Source: JANQIO01 sp036351375 (lineage in GTDB: Bacteria; Pseudomonadota; Gammaproteobacteria; Pseudomonadales; Halieaceae). Taken from it: a stretch of DNA of 45,858 nucleotides. Under the pieces are notes generated by a model. The model saw nothing but the letters and a program-made list of their open reading frames with translations, was not told the origin of the DNA and ran no database searches. Numbering within the stretch: position 1 is the stretch's first letter; every line of letters starts with the position of its first letter. The DNA is taken from assembly GCA_036351375.1 (NCBI GenBank), contig JAZBOY010000294.1, forward strand, positions 1-45,858, read 5' to 3'. Shown piece after piece: positions 8,969 through 17,146 of this stretch. A program made the position numbers and the translations under genes.

Positions 8969-9718
8969 TCAGCCGGCTGCGGAGTCTGAGGTTTTGTTGA
9001 CCAGCGCGCGGATGTCGCGGATTGCCGCCACGCCCTCGGCGTTGTCGCCATGTACACACAGGGTGTCGGCGGCCACAGGCAGTTCGATACCGCTGATGGT
9101 GGTGACGCTGCCTTTCTCGCAGAGCTGAGCCACCTGGGCCAGCATCTTGTCGCGGCTGTGCACGGCACCGTCCAGGCGGCGCGACAGCAGCTTGCCGTCG
9201 TCCGCATAGCAGCGATCGGCAAAGGCTTCGAACCAGACCTCAATGCCGGCGGTATCCGCCTCCTTGCGATGCTGGTCGACCTCGGGGGTCGCCTGCAGCA
9301 TCAGGGCCAAGGGGCGGTGGTACTCCGCCAGTGCTTCAAGGATAGCCAGGCGCACGTCTTCCTTTGCCATCATGTCGTTGTAGAGGGCGCCGTGGGGTTT
9401 CACATAGCGCAAATCCAGGCCGGCCACTGAGGCCATGCCGTCCATGGCCGCCACCTGGTAGTGAATCTTGGCAATGATCTCATCACGCGAGCAGGCCATC
9501 GAGCGACGGCCGAAGCCGACCAGGTCCGGATAGGCGGGGTGGGCGCCTACCGTGACGCCGTGCTGCTTCGCCAGCCGCAGGGTGTGTTGGATGACCATCG
9601 GGTCGCCGGCGTGAAAACCGGTGGCCACGTTGGCCTGGTCGATATAGGGCATGACCTCGGCATCCAGGCCCATGGTCCAGGCGCCGAAGCTCTCACCGAG
9701 ATCGCAATTCAAAAACAT
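8969..9718 (-). CDS. pxpA: 5-oxoprolinase subunit A (LamB/YcsF family)
   Basis: A 249-residue protein matching PxpA from the first residues (FLNCDLGESFGAW), with ANVATGFHAGDP and VGAHPAYPDLVGFGRR, typical of the LamB/YcsF family. It is the third component of bacterial 5-oxoprolinase. The ATG is at 9718, 15 bases after the DUF1445 stop. The order DUF1445, pxpA, pxpB, pxpC resembles the Bacillus ycsF-ycsI-kipI-kipA neighbourhood, so this part is a known association. The added DUF4392, dat and alr genes are what makes this locus unusual. Confidence 0.93.
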   Translation of the reverse strand: MFLNCDLGESFGAWTMGLDAEVMPYIDQANVATGFHAGDPMVIQHTLRLAKQHGVTVGAHPAYPDLVGFGRRSMACSRDEIIAKIHYQVAAMDGMASVAGLDLRYVKPHGALYNDMMAKEDVRLAILEALAEYHRPLALMLQATPEVDQHRKEADTAGIEVWFEAFADRCYADDGKLLSRRLDGAVHSRDKMLAQVAQLCEKGSVTTISGIELPVAADTLCVHGDNAEGVAAIRDIRALVNKTSDSAAG

Positions 9719-9733
9719 GGGTCGTCCTGTCTG

Positions 9734-10513
9734 TCAGAGAATAGCCAGCCTGCTGTTCGGCAGGTCTGTCACCAGCATACAGCCGGGGTTGTGGGTGATA
9801 CAAAGCGGGGGCCGGGCCTGCTCCAGGGCCACCTGGGGCGTGACGCCGCAGGCCCAGAATACCGGCAGTTCATTGTCCCTGATGGTCACCGGGTCACCGA
9901 AGTCCGGCGCCGCCAGGTTGTCGATGCCAATCAGCGCCGGGTCGCCCAGGTGCACCGGCGCGCCGTGCACCGACGGGAAGCGGGTGCAGATCTGCACCGC
10001 GCGAATGGCATCCGCCGCCAGGAAGGGGCGCATGCTGACCACCATCTTGCCGGCGAAGGGGCCGGCCGCCGCGCAATCGATGCTGGTGCGATACATGGGC
10101 ACGTTGACGCCCTCGGCGATGTTGCGCACCTCCAGCCCGTCGGCCATCAGCGCTTCCTCGAAACTGAACGAGCAGCCCAGCGCAAAGGTGACCAGGTCGT
10201 CCTGCCACAGCTCGCTGATGTCGGCCCGTTCTTCCACCAGTTCGCCGTCGCGGTACACCCGGTAACTGGGCACGTCGCTGCGGATATCGATGTCACCCAG
10301 CGACGGCAGCGCCGGGTCACCGGGCTGGCCGCTGGCCACCAGCGGACAGGGCTTGGGATTGCGCTGGCAGAACTGCAGGAAGTCCGCTGCCCAGGTTTGC
10401 GGCAGGATGACGATATTGCACTGCACATGGCCGGGGGCGAAACCCGAGGTATTGCCCCGGTGCTCGCCGCTGCGGATGCGCTGGCGCAATGCCTGTGGTG
10501 AAAGTTCGCTCAT
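9734..10513 (-). CDS. DUF1445/UPF0317 protein (putative hydro-lyase, D-glutamate cyclase family)
   Basis: A 259-residue member of UPF0317 (YcsI-like), recognised by APGHVQCNIVILP near residue 25 and by its C-terminal part CGVTPQVALEQARPPLCITHNPGCMLVTDL. UPF0317 also forms the N-terminal part of mammalian D-glutamate cyclase DGLUCY. It is the first gene of the operon, starting at an ATG (10513-10511) with a 97-base divergent gap to the DUF427 gene, where the operon promoter must lie. The exact reaction of the stand-alone bacterial protein is not established to my knowledge. It may cyclise D-Glu, act on 5-oxoproline stereochemistry, or help the DUF4392 protein. Confidence 0.88.
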   Translation of the reverse strand: MSELSPQALRQRIRSGEHRGNTSGFAPGHVQCNIVILPQTWAADFLQFCQRNPKPCPLVASGQPGDPALPSLGDIDIRSDVPSYRVYRDGELVEERADISELWQDDLVTFALGCSFSFEEALMADGLEVRNIAEGVNVPMYRTSIDCAAAGPFAGKMVVSMRPFLAADAIRAVQICTRFPSVHGAPVHLGDPALIGIDNLAAPDFGDPVTIRDNELPVFWACGVTPQVALEQARPPLCITHNPGCMLVTDLPNSRLAIL

Positions 10514-10610
10514 TCGACAACTATACCTCGCGGGTCGGGAAGCGCCACATCACCGAAATCCGGTAGCGGTGGGCCGCGTACCAAACTCATCAACCCTGGA
10601 GGAACTGCCC

Positions 10611-10889
10611 GTGAAAGCCATCTGGAAAGACACGGTTATTGCCGAATCTGACGACACTGTAGTGGTGGAAGGCAACCACTACTTCCCTGAGGCTGCGCTG
10701 GACAAGTCATTGACTAGCCCCAGCGAGACCACCAGCTTCTGTCCGTGGAAGGGCACCGCCCATTACTACAACCTGGAAGTAGGCGGCGAGACCAACGCTG
10801 ACGCCGCCTGGTACTACCCCGAGCCCAAGGATGCCGCCGCCGAGATTCGCGGCCGGGTGGCCTTCTGGAAGGGCGTGCGGGTCGAATAG
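10611..10889 (+). CDS. DUF427 domain protein
   Basis: A 92-residue protein that is essentially one DUF427 domain, with the landmark FCPWKGTAHYYNL near residues 43-55 and AAWYYPEPKDAAAEIRGRVAFW after it. The start is a GTG at 10611 with GGAGG eight bases upstream; the open frame further 5' has no ribosome site. DUF427 proteins are small cytosolic beta-rich proteins of unknown reaction. The gene is 45 bases before the old yellow enzyme gene and could be co-transcribed with it. Confidence 0.88.
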   Translation: MKAIWKDTVIAESDDTVVVEGNHYFPEAALDKSLTSPSETTSFCPWKGTAHYYNLEVGGETNADAAWYYPEPKDAAAEIRGRVAFWKGVRVE

Positions 10890-10934
10890 CGCGACCGGGC
10901 TATACTCCGGCGCAGTTTTCTATCCGGAGCCGCC

Positions 10935-12218
10935 ATGAGCGAGATTCTTTCCCGTCTGCTGGTGCTGCCCTGCGGCGCCACACTGCCGAACCGCCTGGCC
11001 AAGGCCGCCATGACCGAAGGCCTGGCGACGCCCAAGGGTGTGCCTACCGAGGCGCTGGCGACCTTGTACGGCCTCTGGTCTGACGGCGGCGCCGGGCTGC
11101 TGCTGTCCGGCAACATACAGATTGACGCCGACCACCTGGAGCGGCCGGGCAACGTGGTGATCGATCGCGTGCCCGATCAGGAAATGAAGGCGGCCCTGGC
11201 CCGCTGGGCGACGGCCGCCACCCGCAACGGTAACCACTTCTGGGCCCAGCTCAGCCACGGCGGTCGCCAGACCCAGAAAATCGTCAACCCGCACCCCAAG
11301 GCGCCCTCGGCGGTGAAGGTAGGCCTGCCCGGTGGCCAGTTCGGCGAGCCGGTGGCACTGACGGCGGACGAAATCCGCGGCCTGGTAAAACGTTTTGCAG
11401 AGGCGGCCGTGGCCTGCCAGCAGGCCGGATTTACCGGGGTGCAGGTGCATGCGGCCCACGGCTACCTGATGTCGTCTTTCCTGAGCCCGCGCACCAACCA
11501 GCGCGAGGATGAATACGGCGGCAGCCTGGAAAACCGCGCTCGCGCCCTGCTGGATACGGTGCGCGCGGTGCGGGCGTCTGTGGGCCCGAAATTCCCGGTT
11601 TCGGTGAAGCTCAATAGCGCCGACTTCCAGAAGGGCGGCTTCGCCTTTGAGGACAGCCTGCAGGTAGCGCGCTGGCTCGAGGACGCAGGTGTCGACCTGA
11701 TCGAGATTTCCGGCGGCACTTATGAGCAGCCCAAGTTGCTGGATATCGAGGGCATCGAGGCGGTGGAAGAACAGAACGTGGCCCACTCTACCATTGCCCG
11801 CGAGGCCTACTTCGTGGACTTCGCCCAGGCCATGCAGGACAAGGTCAGCATTCCGCTGATGGTCACCGGCGGCTTCCGGCGCCGCGATGCCATGGAGCAG
11901 GCGCTGGAGTCGGGCGCTGCGGACCTGATCGGCATCGGCCGCCCCATGTGTGTGGACACTGACGCCCCGGCCCAGCTACTGGCCGGTGCCGATGAGCTCA
12001 ATCGCTATGAGAAGCAGCTATCGCTGTTCCCATCCTGGCTGGGCTTCCTCACCAGGCTTTCGGCCCTGCGCTCAATAGCCGGCTTTGCAGTGCAGTACTG
12101 GTTCTATGCCCAGCTCGACGAGCTGGGCAAACGGGGCAGGGCGGCGCCCGACATGTCAGTGATGGCCGCTACCCGGCGCATCATGGGGCTGCAGAAGGAG
12201 TTGCTTGCAGGCCGCTGA
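10935..12218 (+). CDS. Old yellow enzyme-type NADH:flavin oxidoreductase
   Basis: A 427-residue FMN-dependent TIM-barrel ene-reductase. The active-site pair is H172/H175 followed by Y177 in VHAAHGYL. The family signature SPRTNQRxDxYGGSLENR lies at 184-201. The C-terminal NADH/FAD domain and iron-sulphur cysteines of the long 2,4-dienoyl-CoA reductases are absent, so it is a single-domain form. Such enzymes reduce activated C=C bonds of enones, enoates or nitro compounds. Following P450 and Rieske genes run in the same direction, suggesting one oxidative or detoxifying pathway whose substrate cannot be told from sequence. Confidence 0.93.
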   Translation: MSEILSRLLVLPCGATLPNRLAKAAMTEGLATPKGVPTEALATLYGLWSDGGAGLLLSGNIQIDADHLERPGNVVIDRVPDQEMKAALARWATAATRNGNHFWAQLSHGGRQTQKIVNPHPKAPSAVKVGLPGGQFGEPVALTADEIRGLVKRFAEAAVACQQAGFTGVQVHAAHGYLMSSFLSPRTNQREDEYGGSLENRARALLDTVRAVRASVGPKFPVSVKLNSADFQKGGFAFEDSLQVARWLEDAGVDLIEISGGTYEQPKLLDIEGIEAVEEQNVAHSTIAREAYFVDFAQAMQDKVSIPLMVTGGFRRRDAMEQALESGAADLIGIGRPMCVDTDAPAQLLAGADELNRYEKQLSLFPSWLGFLTRLSALRSIAGFAVQYWFYAQLDELGKRGRAAPDMSVMAATRRIMGLQKELLAGR

Positions 12219-12278
12219 CTTGCCATGGCCCCCGGGCCCGTAATATTTTCTGCCGTTAGAGAATGGAGGCGCATGGCC

Positions 12279-13430
12279 ATGCTGTTCGATGACAAGCACC
12301 TGGAAGACCCGTATCCGCGCTATGCCCGCTGGCGTGCCTCTGAGCCGATATGGTTCGACAAGGAGAACAACGCCTGGGTATTGAGCCGGTTCGAAGATAT
12401 CCGCCGGGTGTTCAAGGATCCCGAGACCTTCTCATCCAATGCCGATGCACCCGGCAGCACGCTGATGCTGCCGCTGTTGATGGACGACCCGCCCCGTCAC
12501 ACCAAGCTGCGCGCTCTGGTGAACCGGGCATTCACGACCCGCGCGCTGAAGGATATGGAGCAGGGCGTTGCCGCCCTGGCCCGGGATATGGTGGCACAGC
12601 TGGATGCCTCCGCCCCGGTGGATATTGCTGAGGCCCTGACCATCCCGCTACCGATCCGGGTGATCGCCGACCTGATGGGCATTCCCGCTGAACGGGCCGC
12701 TGAGTTCAAGCGCTGGTCGGACGCCGTGACCCTCACCACGGAGATGTCCGAAGAAGCGCGCATGAAGGACATCATGGAACTGTTCGCTTTCTTCCAGGCC
12801 ATGCTCCCGGAACGCCGGGCAAAGCCGGGCGAGGACCTGGTCAGCCGCCTGGTGACTGCGGAAGTGGATGGAGACGTGCTGAGCGACGAAGACATTGTCG
12901 GTTTTGCCATTCTGCTGCTGATTGCTGGCAACGAAACCACCACCAACCTGCTCAGCAACCTGCTGTACTACCTGTCAACGCACCCGCAGGACTGGGATCG
13001 CCTGCGCGCCGACCAGGCGTTGATCGATGCCGCCATCGAGGAAATCCTGCGCTTCGATGCACCCGTGCAGTACGTCGACCGCAAGGCCACCCGCGACGTC
13101 GAGTTCCACGGCCAGGTCATCAAGGCCGGCGAACGCGTGAGCCTGCTGATGGGCTCTGCCAACCGCGACGAAAACGAATATGAGCACCCCGACCAGTTCC
13201 GGCTGGATCGCGGGCGCTCCCATCACCATACCTTTGGCCACGGCATTCATTTCTGTATCGGTGCACCGCTGGGTCGCATGGAGGCCCGCTCTGCCATGGA
13301 AGCGCTGCTGCAGCGCTTCAGCAGCCTGCGGCCGGCGCAGGTCGGCAATGAGCGCACCCATTCCCACATGCTGCGCGGCTTCCACCACCTGTGGCTGGAG
13401 TTCGACGTGGCGAAGCAAGCGGCCGCCTGA
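12279..13430 (+). CDS. Cytochrome P450
   Basis: A 383-residue soluble bacterial P450. The heme loop is FGHGIHFCIG with Cys326 as axial ligand. The I-helix oxygen-activation motif is AGNETT (216-221) and the ExxR motif is E255-R258. The ATG at 12279 is chosen because GGAGG ends 9 bases before it; ATG 12273 is too close. No membrane anchor is present. Class I P450s need a ferredoxin and reductase, and neither is encoded in this window. The gene is 60 bases after the old yellow enzyme gene and 17 before the Rieske gene, an operon-like spacing. Confidence 0.95.
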   Translation: MLFDDKHLEDPYPRYARWRASEPIWFDKENNAWVLSRFEDIRRVFKDPETFSSNADAPGSTLMLPLLMDDPPRHTKLRALVNRAFTTRALKDMEQGVAALARDMVAQLDASAPVDIAEALTIPLPIRVIADLMGIPAERAAEFKRWSDAVTLTTEMSEEARMKDIMELFAFFQAMLPERRAKPGEDLVSRLVTAEVDGDVLSDEDIVGFAILLLIAGNETTTNLLSNLLYYLSTHPQDWDRLRADQALIDAAIEEILRFDAPVQYVDRKATRDVEFHGQVIKAGERVSLLMGSANRDENEYEHPDQFRLDRGRSHHHTFGHGIHFCIGAPLGRMEARSAMEALLQRFSSLRPAQVGNERTHSHMLRGFHHLWLEFDVAKQAAA

Positions 13431-13447
13431 GCCACAAGGAGACCCCC

Positions 13448-14731
13448 ATGCCCATGAGCCCCGCCGAGATTCAGCAGCTGCGTGACCTGATGGAATACGA
13501 GGCGGCGCGCACTGCGCCACCGGAGGGCTTCCCCCGGCTGCCGGATATTCCCGCCGGCCGCTACGTGGACCCGCGCTACTTCCAGCTCGAGCTGGACCAC
13601 ATCTGGCGCAAGAGCTGGCTGCTGGCAGGGCATATCGACGAGATTCCCGAGCCCGGCTGCTTCCAGCTGTGGGAAAATGCCGGCCAGCCGGTGGTGCTGG
13701 TGCACGCCGAGAGCGGCGCCATCAATGCCTTCTACAACACCTGCAGCCATCGCGGTGCGCCGGTGGTCACCGAACAGAGCGGCCAGAAGAAGCGCCTTAC
13801 CTGCCAGTATCACGGTTGGAGCTACAGCCACGAGGGCGAGCTGGTGGCCATTCGCGACCCGGAGGATTTTCGCGACCTGGACTTCAGCTGCCGCGGCCTC
13901 AAGCCGGTGCGCTGCGAGCGTTTCGGTAACCTGATCTTTGTGAACTTCGATGACCAAGCCCCCACGCTGCTGGAGTGGCTGGGGCCGATCGCCGCTGAAT
14001 GGGAGGAGTTCCAGTTCGACAAGTGCCGGCTGGCGGCACGGCATATCTGGGACCTGGACTGCAACTGGAAGATCGCCATGGAGGCCAATACCGAGGTCTA
14101 CCACGTGCGCAGCATTCACCCGAAGACCGTGTCACCCATTCTCGATGACCGCCGCAATGTGAATACACTCTATTTGAACGGCCACGGTCGGATGGTGGCG
14201 CCGGTGCCGGCGGGGGATCGCGGCAACCTGGACGCGGTGGGCGTACCCGACTCGGTGGCACAGATCGATACGGTAGGGGAGATTGCCCGCACTTGTACCC
14301 AGTCCTACGGCCTGTTCCCCAACCTGGTGGCGCCGCTGTCGGCGGTGGCGATTCCGCCGATCCTGTTCTGGCCCAATGGCATCGACAAGTGCCGCATGGA
14401 AACCTGGACCATGGCGCCGGACTGGGGCGACGGTAAGGCGCCGGACCTGTGGACGGACAACAACGGCGAATCCCTGTGCCAGGTGCTGCTGGAAGACACC
14501 CAGTTCGGTGAGAAGATCCAGAAATCCATGGAGTCCTATGCGTTCAAGGGGGTGCCGCTCAGCTACCAGGAGGCGCGCATCTACCACTGGAACCAGACTG
14601 CCGACCAGCTCATTGGCATCGACAATATTCCCGAGGAACTGCGGGTGCAACAGGTGATCGGCGAGGAGTGGATCTACCCCAACGATCCGCGCCTGGCCTT
14701 TATCGAGCCGGCCCGGGCAGAGTCAGCCTGA
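13448..14731 (+). CDS. Rieske-type ring-hydroxylating oxygenase, alpha subunit
   Basis: A 427-residue oxygenase. The N-terminal Rieske [2Fe-2S] cluster is bound by C99/H101 (CSH) and C119/H122 (CQYH). The catalytic mononuclear iron is bound by H219 and H224 in EVYHVRSIH, with a C-terminal Asp not pinpointed. AAGGAG precedes the ATG at 13448. No small beta subunit, ferredoxin or reductase gene adjoins, so it may be an alpha-only type using distant partners. The substrate is unknown; aromatic acids, quaternary amines and terpenoids are all known for the family. The 3' end overlaps the opposing SDR gene by 9 bases. Confidence 0.93.
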   Translation: MPMSPAEIQQLRDLMEYEAARTAPPEGFPRLPDIPAGRYVDPRYFQLELDHIWRKSWLLAGHIDEIPEPGCFQLWENAGQPVVLVHAESGAINAFYNTCSHRGAPVVTEQSGQKKRLTCQYHGWSYSHEGELVAIRDPEDFRDLDFSCRGLKPVRCERFGNLIFVNFDDQAPTLLEWLGPIAAEWEEFQFDKCRLAARHIWDLDCNWKIAMEANTEVYHVRSIHPKTVSPILDDRRNVNTLYLNGHGRMVAPVPAGDRGNLDAVGVPDSVAQIDTVGEIARTCTQSYGLFPNLVAPLSAVAIPPILFWPNGIDKCRMETWTMAPDWGDGKAPDLWTDNNGESLCQVLLEDTQFGEKIQKSMESYAFKGVPLSYQEARIYHWNQTADQLIGIDNIPEELRVQQVIGEEWIYPNDPRLAFIEPARAESA

Positions 14732-15589
14732 GCCCTGCAGGGCCGCCAGTGCCCGCATGATCATGCTGCGGCTGTCCCACTCACGCCAGCCGTCGTACTC
14801 CTCGGTCTGCTCGTCAAAGGCCTGCATGATTTCCTGGCAGCGTTCTTCCGCCATGTAGCGCGTGGCATAGTGGGTAACGATGAAAAAGTCCCCGCGCCGC
14901 ACGCCCGCCAGGCAGCGTTCCGCCAGCTCTTCAGGCTCCATACCCACTGCCATGGAGCCGAGCTGGTTGTCCTGCGGGCCGCCGAATTGCTCGGGCCGCA
15001 ACTCGACGCTGCTGGAAAGGTTGGTCTTGACCACACCGGGGCACAGCAGGCTGATGCCGATGAAATCCGGCAGCTCGTGGCGCAGGATGTCGGTGAAACC
15101 CAGCACCGCGTGCTTGCTGGAGTTGTAGACCGCCATCATCGGCCCCAGCGCGCACAGGCTATTCTCTGAACCGGTATTGACGATATGGGCGGGCGTGCCC
15201 TGTGCGGTGAGCCGTTCGACAAACACCTGGCACACGTTCCAGGCACCGAACACGTTGACCTCGTAGACCCAGCGCAGGTCGTTCTCACTGGCGTCCGTCA
15301 GTGGTGCGATACCGGGCATGACGCCGGCGTTGTTGAACAGCAGGTCTACCCGGCCGAAGGCGGCCCAGGCGGCGTCGGCCAGTGCCACGATATCGTCGCG
15401 TTTGGTGACATCGCAGCGACAGGCGCGCGCCGCGTCACCCAGCGCCTCAGCGGCGGCGCGGGAGGCGTCTGCATTGACATCGGCCACCACCACCTTCGCA
15501 CCCTCGGCGACCAGTGCTCTGGCGATGGCGAGGCCGATACCGCTGGCGCCGCCGGTGATAACGGCGACCTTGTCCCGGAAATTGTCCAT
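14723..15589 (-). CDS. Short-chain dehydrogenase/reductase
   Basis: A 288-residue classical SDR. The nucleotide-binding TGGASGIG is at residues 12-19, with NNAG, and YNSSKHA provides the catalytic Tyr and Lys. An acidic residue after the second strand (VVVADVNAD) favours NAD over NADP. It would oxidise or reduce a hydroxyl or keto group. The substrate is unknown, though the surrounding P450, Rieske and thioesterase genes point to lipid or alicyclic compounds. It is convergent with the Rieske gene and divergent from tesB. Confidence 0.92.
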   Translation of the reverse strand: MDNFRDKVAVITGGASGIGLAIARALVAEGAKVVVADVNADASRAAAEALGDAARACRCDVTKRDDIVALADAAWAAFGRVDLLFNNAGVMPGIAPLTDASENDLRWVYEVNVFGAWNVCQVFVERLTAQGTPAHIVNTGSENSLCALGPMMAVYNSSKHAVLGFTDILRHELPDFIGISLLCPGVVKTNLSSSVELRPEQFGGPQDNQLGSMAVGMEPEELAERCLAGVRRGDFFIVTHYATRYMAEERCQEIMQAFDEQTEEYDGWREWDSRSMIMRALAALQGSG

Positions 15590-15707
15590 GCGTTTTCTCC
15601 CTTGTCGTCAGGCACGAGTATGGTTGGCGAGGGGGAAGACTTCCATTGGTCACAAGCGCCCGGGCATAATGTCGCCCGCCTGTTACCCGCTGTAAAAAGG
15701 ATTCCCC

Positions 15708-16562
15708 GTGCCCGAACGCCAGACTCTTGAGCACCTGCTGAACACCATGTCGCTGGAGCCTGACGGCGAGAACCGCTTTATCGCCCAGAACACCCACCCG
15801 GATGGCCCGCGCCTGTACGGCGGGCAGGTGCTGGCCCAGGCCGTGCGCGCGGCCCAGCTGACGGTGCCGAAAGAGCGGCAGATTCACTCACAGCACGCCT
15901 ATTTCCTGCGGCCCGGGGACGGCAAGATTCCGGTGACCCTGGAAGTACAGCCGGCCCGCGACGGCGGCAGTTTCAGCTCGCGGCGGGTGGTGGCCAGCCA
16001 GGAAGGGCGCATCATCCTGGTCAGCTCCATGTCCTTCCACATTCCCGAAAGCGGCGACGAATTCGTACCGGAACTGCCCAGCGTGCGTGGCCCCGAGGGG
16101 CTGCGGAGCGAACGGGAACTGAATATCGAAGAAGACAACTTCTGGCCCGAGTTCCAGATTGTTGACGGCCTGGACTGGGACGTGCGCTACGTGGAGCCTG
16201 TGGACTGGCGCAATCCTCGGCCGCGGGAAGGCCTGCTGCACATCTGGCTGAAGACCACCGAATCACTGGGCGACGCCCCGGCCCTGCACGCCGCGCTGCT
16301 GTCCTACATTTCCGACTGCGGGCTGGTGGATGCGACGCTGTTGCCCCGCGGGCGCAGCTTCTACAAGGGCATGCAGACGGCCAGCCTCGACCACGCCATG
16401 TGGTTTCACACGCCCTGCCGGGTCGACCAGTGGCTGCTGTATGAAGTCAACTGCGAGCGAGTCGGCGGAGCCCGCGGCCTCGCCCGTGGCCGCTTCTTTA
16501 CCCAGGACGGCGACCTGGTAGCCACCTGCATGCAGGAGTGCATGCAACGGCGCCTGCAGTAG
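15708..16562 (+). CDS. tesB: Acyl-CoA thioesterase II
   Basis: A 284-residue double hot-dog protein with the TesB landmarks RLYGGQVLAQA near residue 36, SQHAYFLRPGD near 66 and DGGSFSSRRV. It hydrolyses medium- to long-chain acyl-CoA to free acid and CoA. The start is a GTG at 15708 with AAAAGG ahead; no better ATG is in frame. The C-terminus overlaps the HAD phosphatase gene. Family length is about 285, so it is complete. Confidence 0.93.
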   Translation: MPERQTLEHLLNTMSLEPDGENRFIAQNTHPDGPRLYGGQVLAQAVRAAQLTVPKERQIHSQHAYFLRPGDGKIPVTLEVQPARDGGSFSSRRVVASQEGRIILVSSMSFHIPESGDEFVPELPSVRGPEGLRSERELNIEEDNFWPEFQIVDGLDWDVRYVEPVDWRNPRPREGLLHIWLKTTESLGDAPALHAALLSYISDCGLVDATLLPRGRSFYKGMQTASLDHAMWFHTPCRVDQWLLYEVNCERVGGARGLARGRFFTQDGDLVATCMQECMQRRLQ

Positions 16563-17146
16563 TGTTCGACGGCATCGTTTTCGACCTTGACGGCACCCTG
16601 GCGGACTCGCGCCTGGACTTTGCCGCCATGCGCGCCGAGACCGGCTGCCCGCAGGGCACCGGGCTGCTGGAGTTCATCGACGCGCTGGGCAGCGACGCCG
16701 AACGCCGCCAGGCCATGTCGGTAATTCACTACTACGAGATGGACGGCGCCCAGCGCGCCACCTGGATCGACGGCGCGGAATCCCTCTGCCATCGCCTGCG
16801 CGGCAGCGGCATGCCGCTGGGTGTATTCACCCGCAATAGCCGCGAGGCCGCCGAGCTGATGGTTGCAAGCCTCGGCATTCCCTGCGATGAACTGGTGGCG
16901 CGTGAAGACGCCGCCGCCAAGCCCGACCCGGAAGGGCTTTTCCACATTGCCCGCCGCTTTTCCCTGGCGCCCGCGCAGATGCTGTGCGTGGGAGATTTTC
17001 TTTATGATTTGCAGGCTGCGGCCAACGCCGGCATGCCATCCTGCCTGTACGACCCGCAGGGCGACAGCCCTCACGGCCGGCACGCCGATTACGTGGTTGC
17101 CAGTTTCCATGAACTGGCCGCCATGCTCTATGGAGATACACCGTGA
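16538..17146 (+). CDS. HAD-superfamily phosphatase
   Basis: A HAD hydrolase of up to 202 residues. The nucleophile motif is FDLDGT (D16/D18), motif II is TRNS, the motif III lysine is in AAKPDPEG, and motif IV is VGDFLYD. An alpha-helical cap lies after motif I, as in phosphoglycolate-phosphatase-like enzymes. The start is ambiguous. GTG 16538 overlaps tesB by 25 bases with purines just before it, while GTG 16562 would overlap the tesB stop by one base and give 194 residues. The stop overlaps pepD by four bases (GTGA), so tesB, this gene and pepD are probably translated as a coupled set. The substrate is unknown. Confidence 0.88.
   Translation: MHATAPAVVFDGIVFDLDGTLADSRLDFAAMRAETGCPQGTGLLEFIDALGSDAERRQAMSVIHYYEMDGAQRATWIDGAESLCHRLRGSGMPLGVFTRNSREAAELMVASLGIPCDELVAREDAAAKPDPEGLFHIARRFSLAPAQMLCVGDFLYDLQAAANAGMPSCLYDPQGDSPHGRHADYVVASFHELAAMLYGDTP

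Noticed and set aside
8962..9243. Longer 5' extension of pxpB
   Set aside because: It lies entirely inside pxpA in another frame and is not family-like; the GTG at 8961 gives the normal length.
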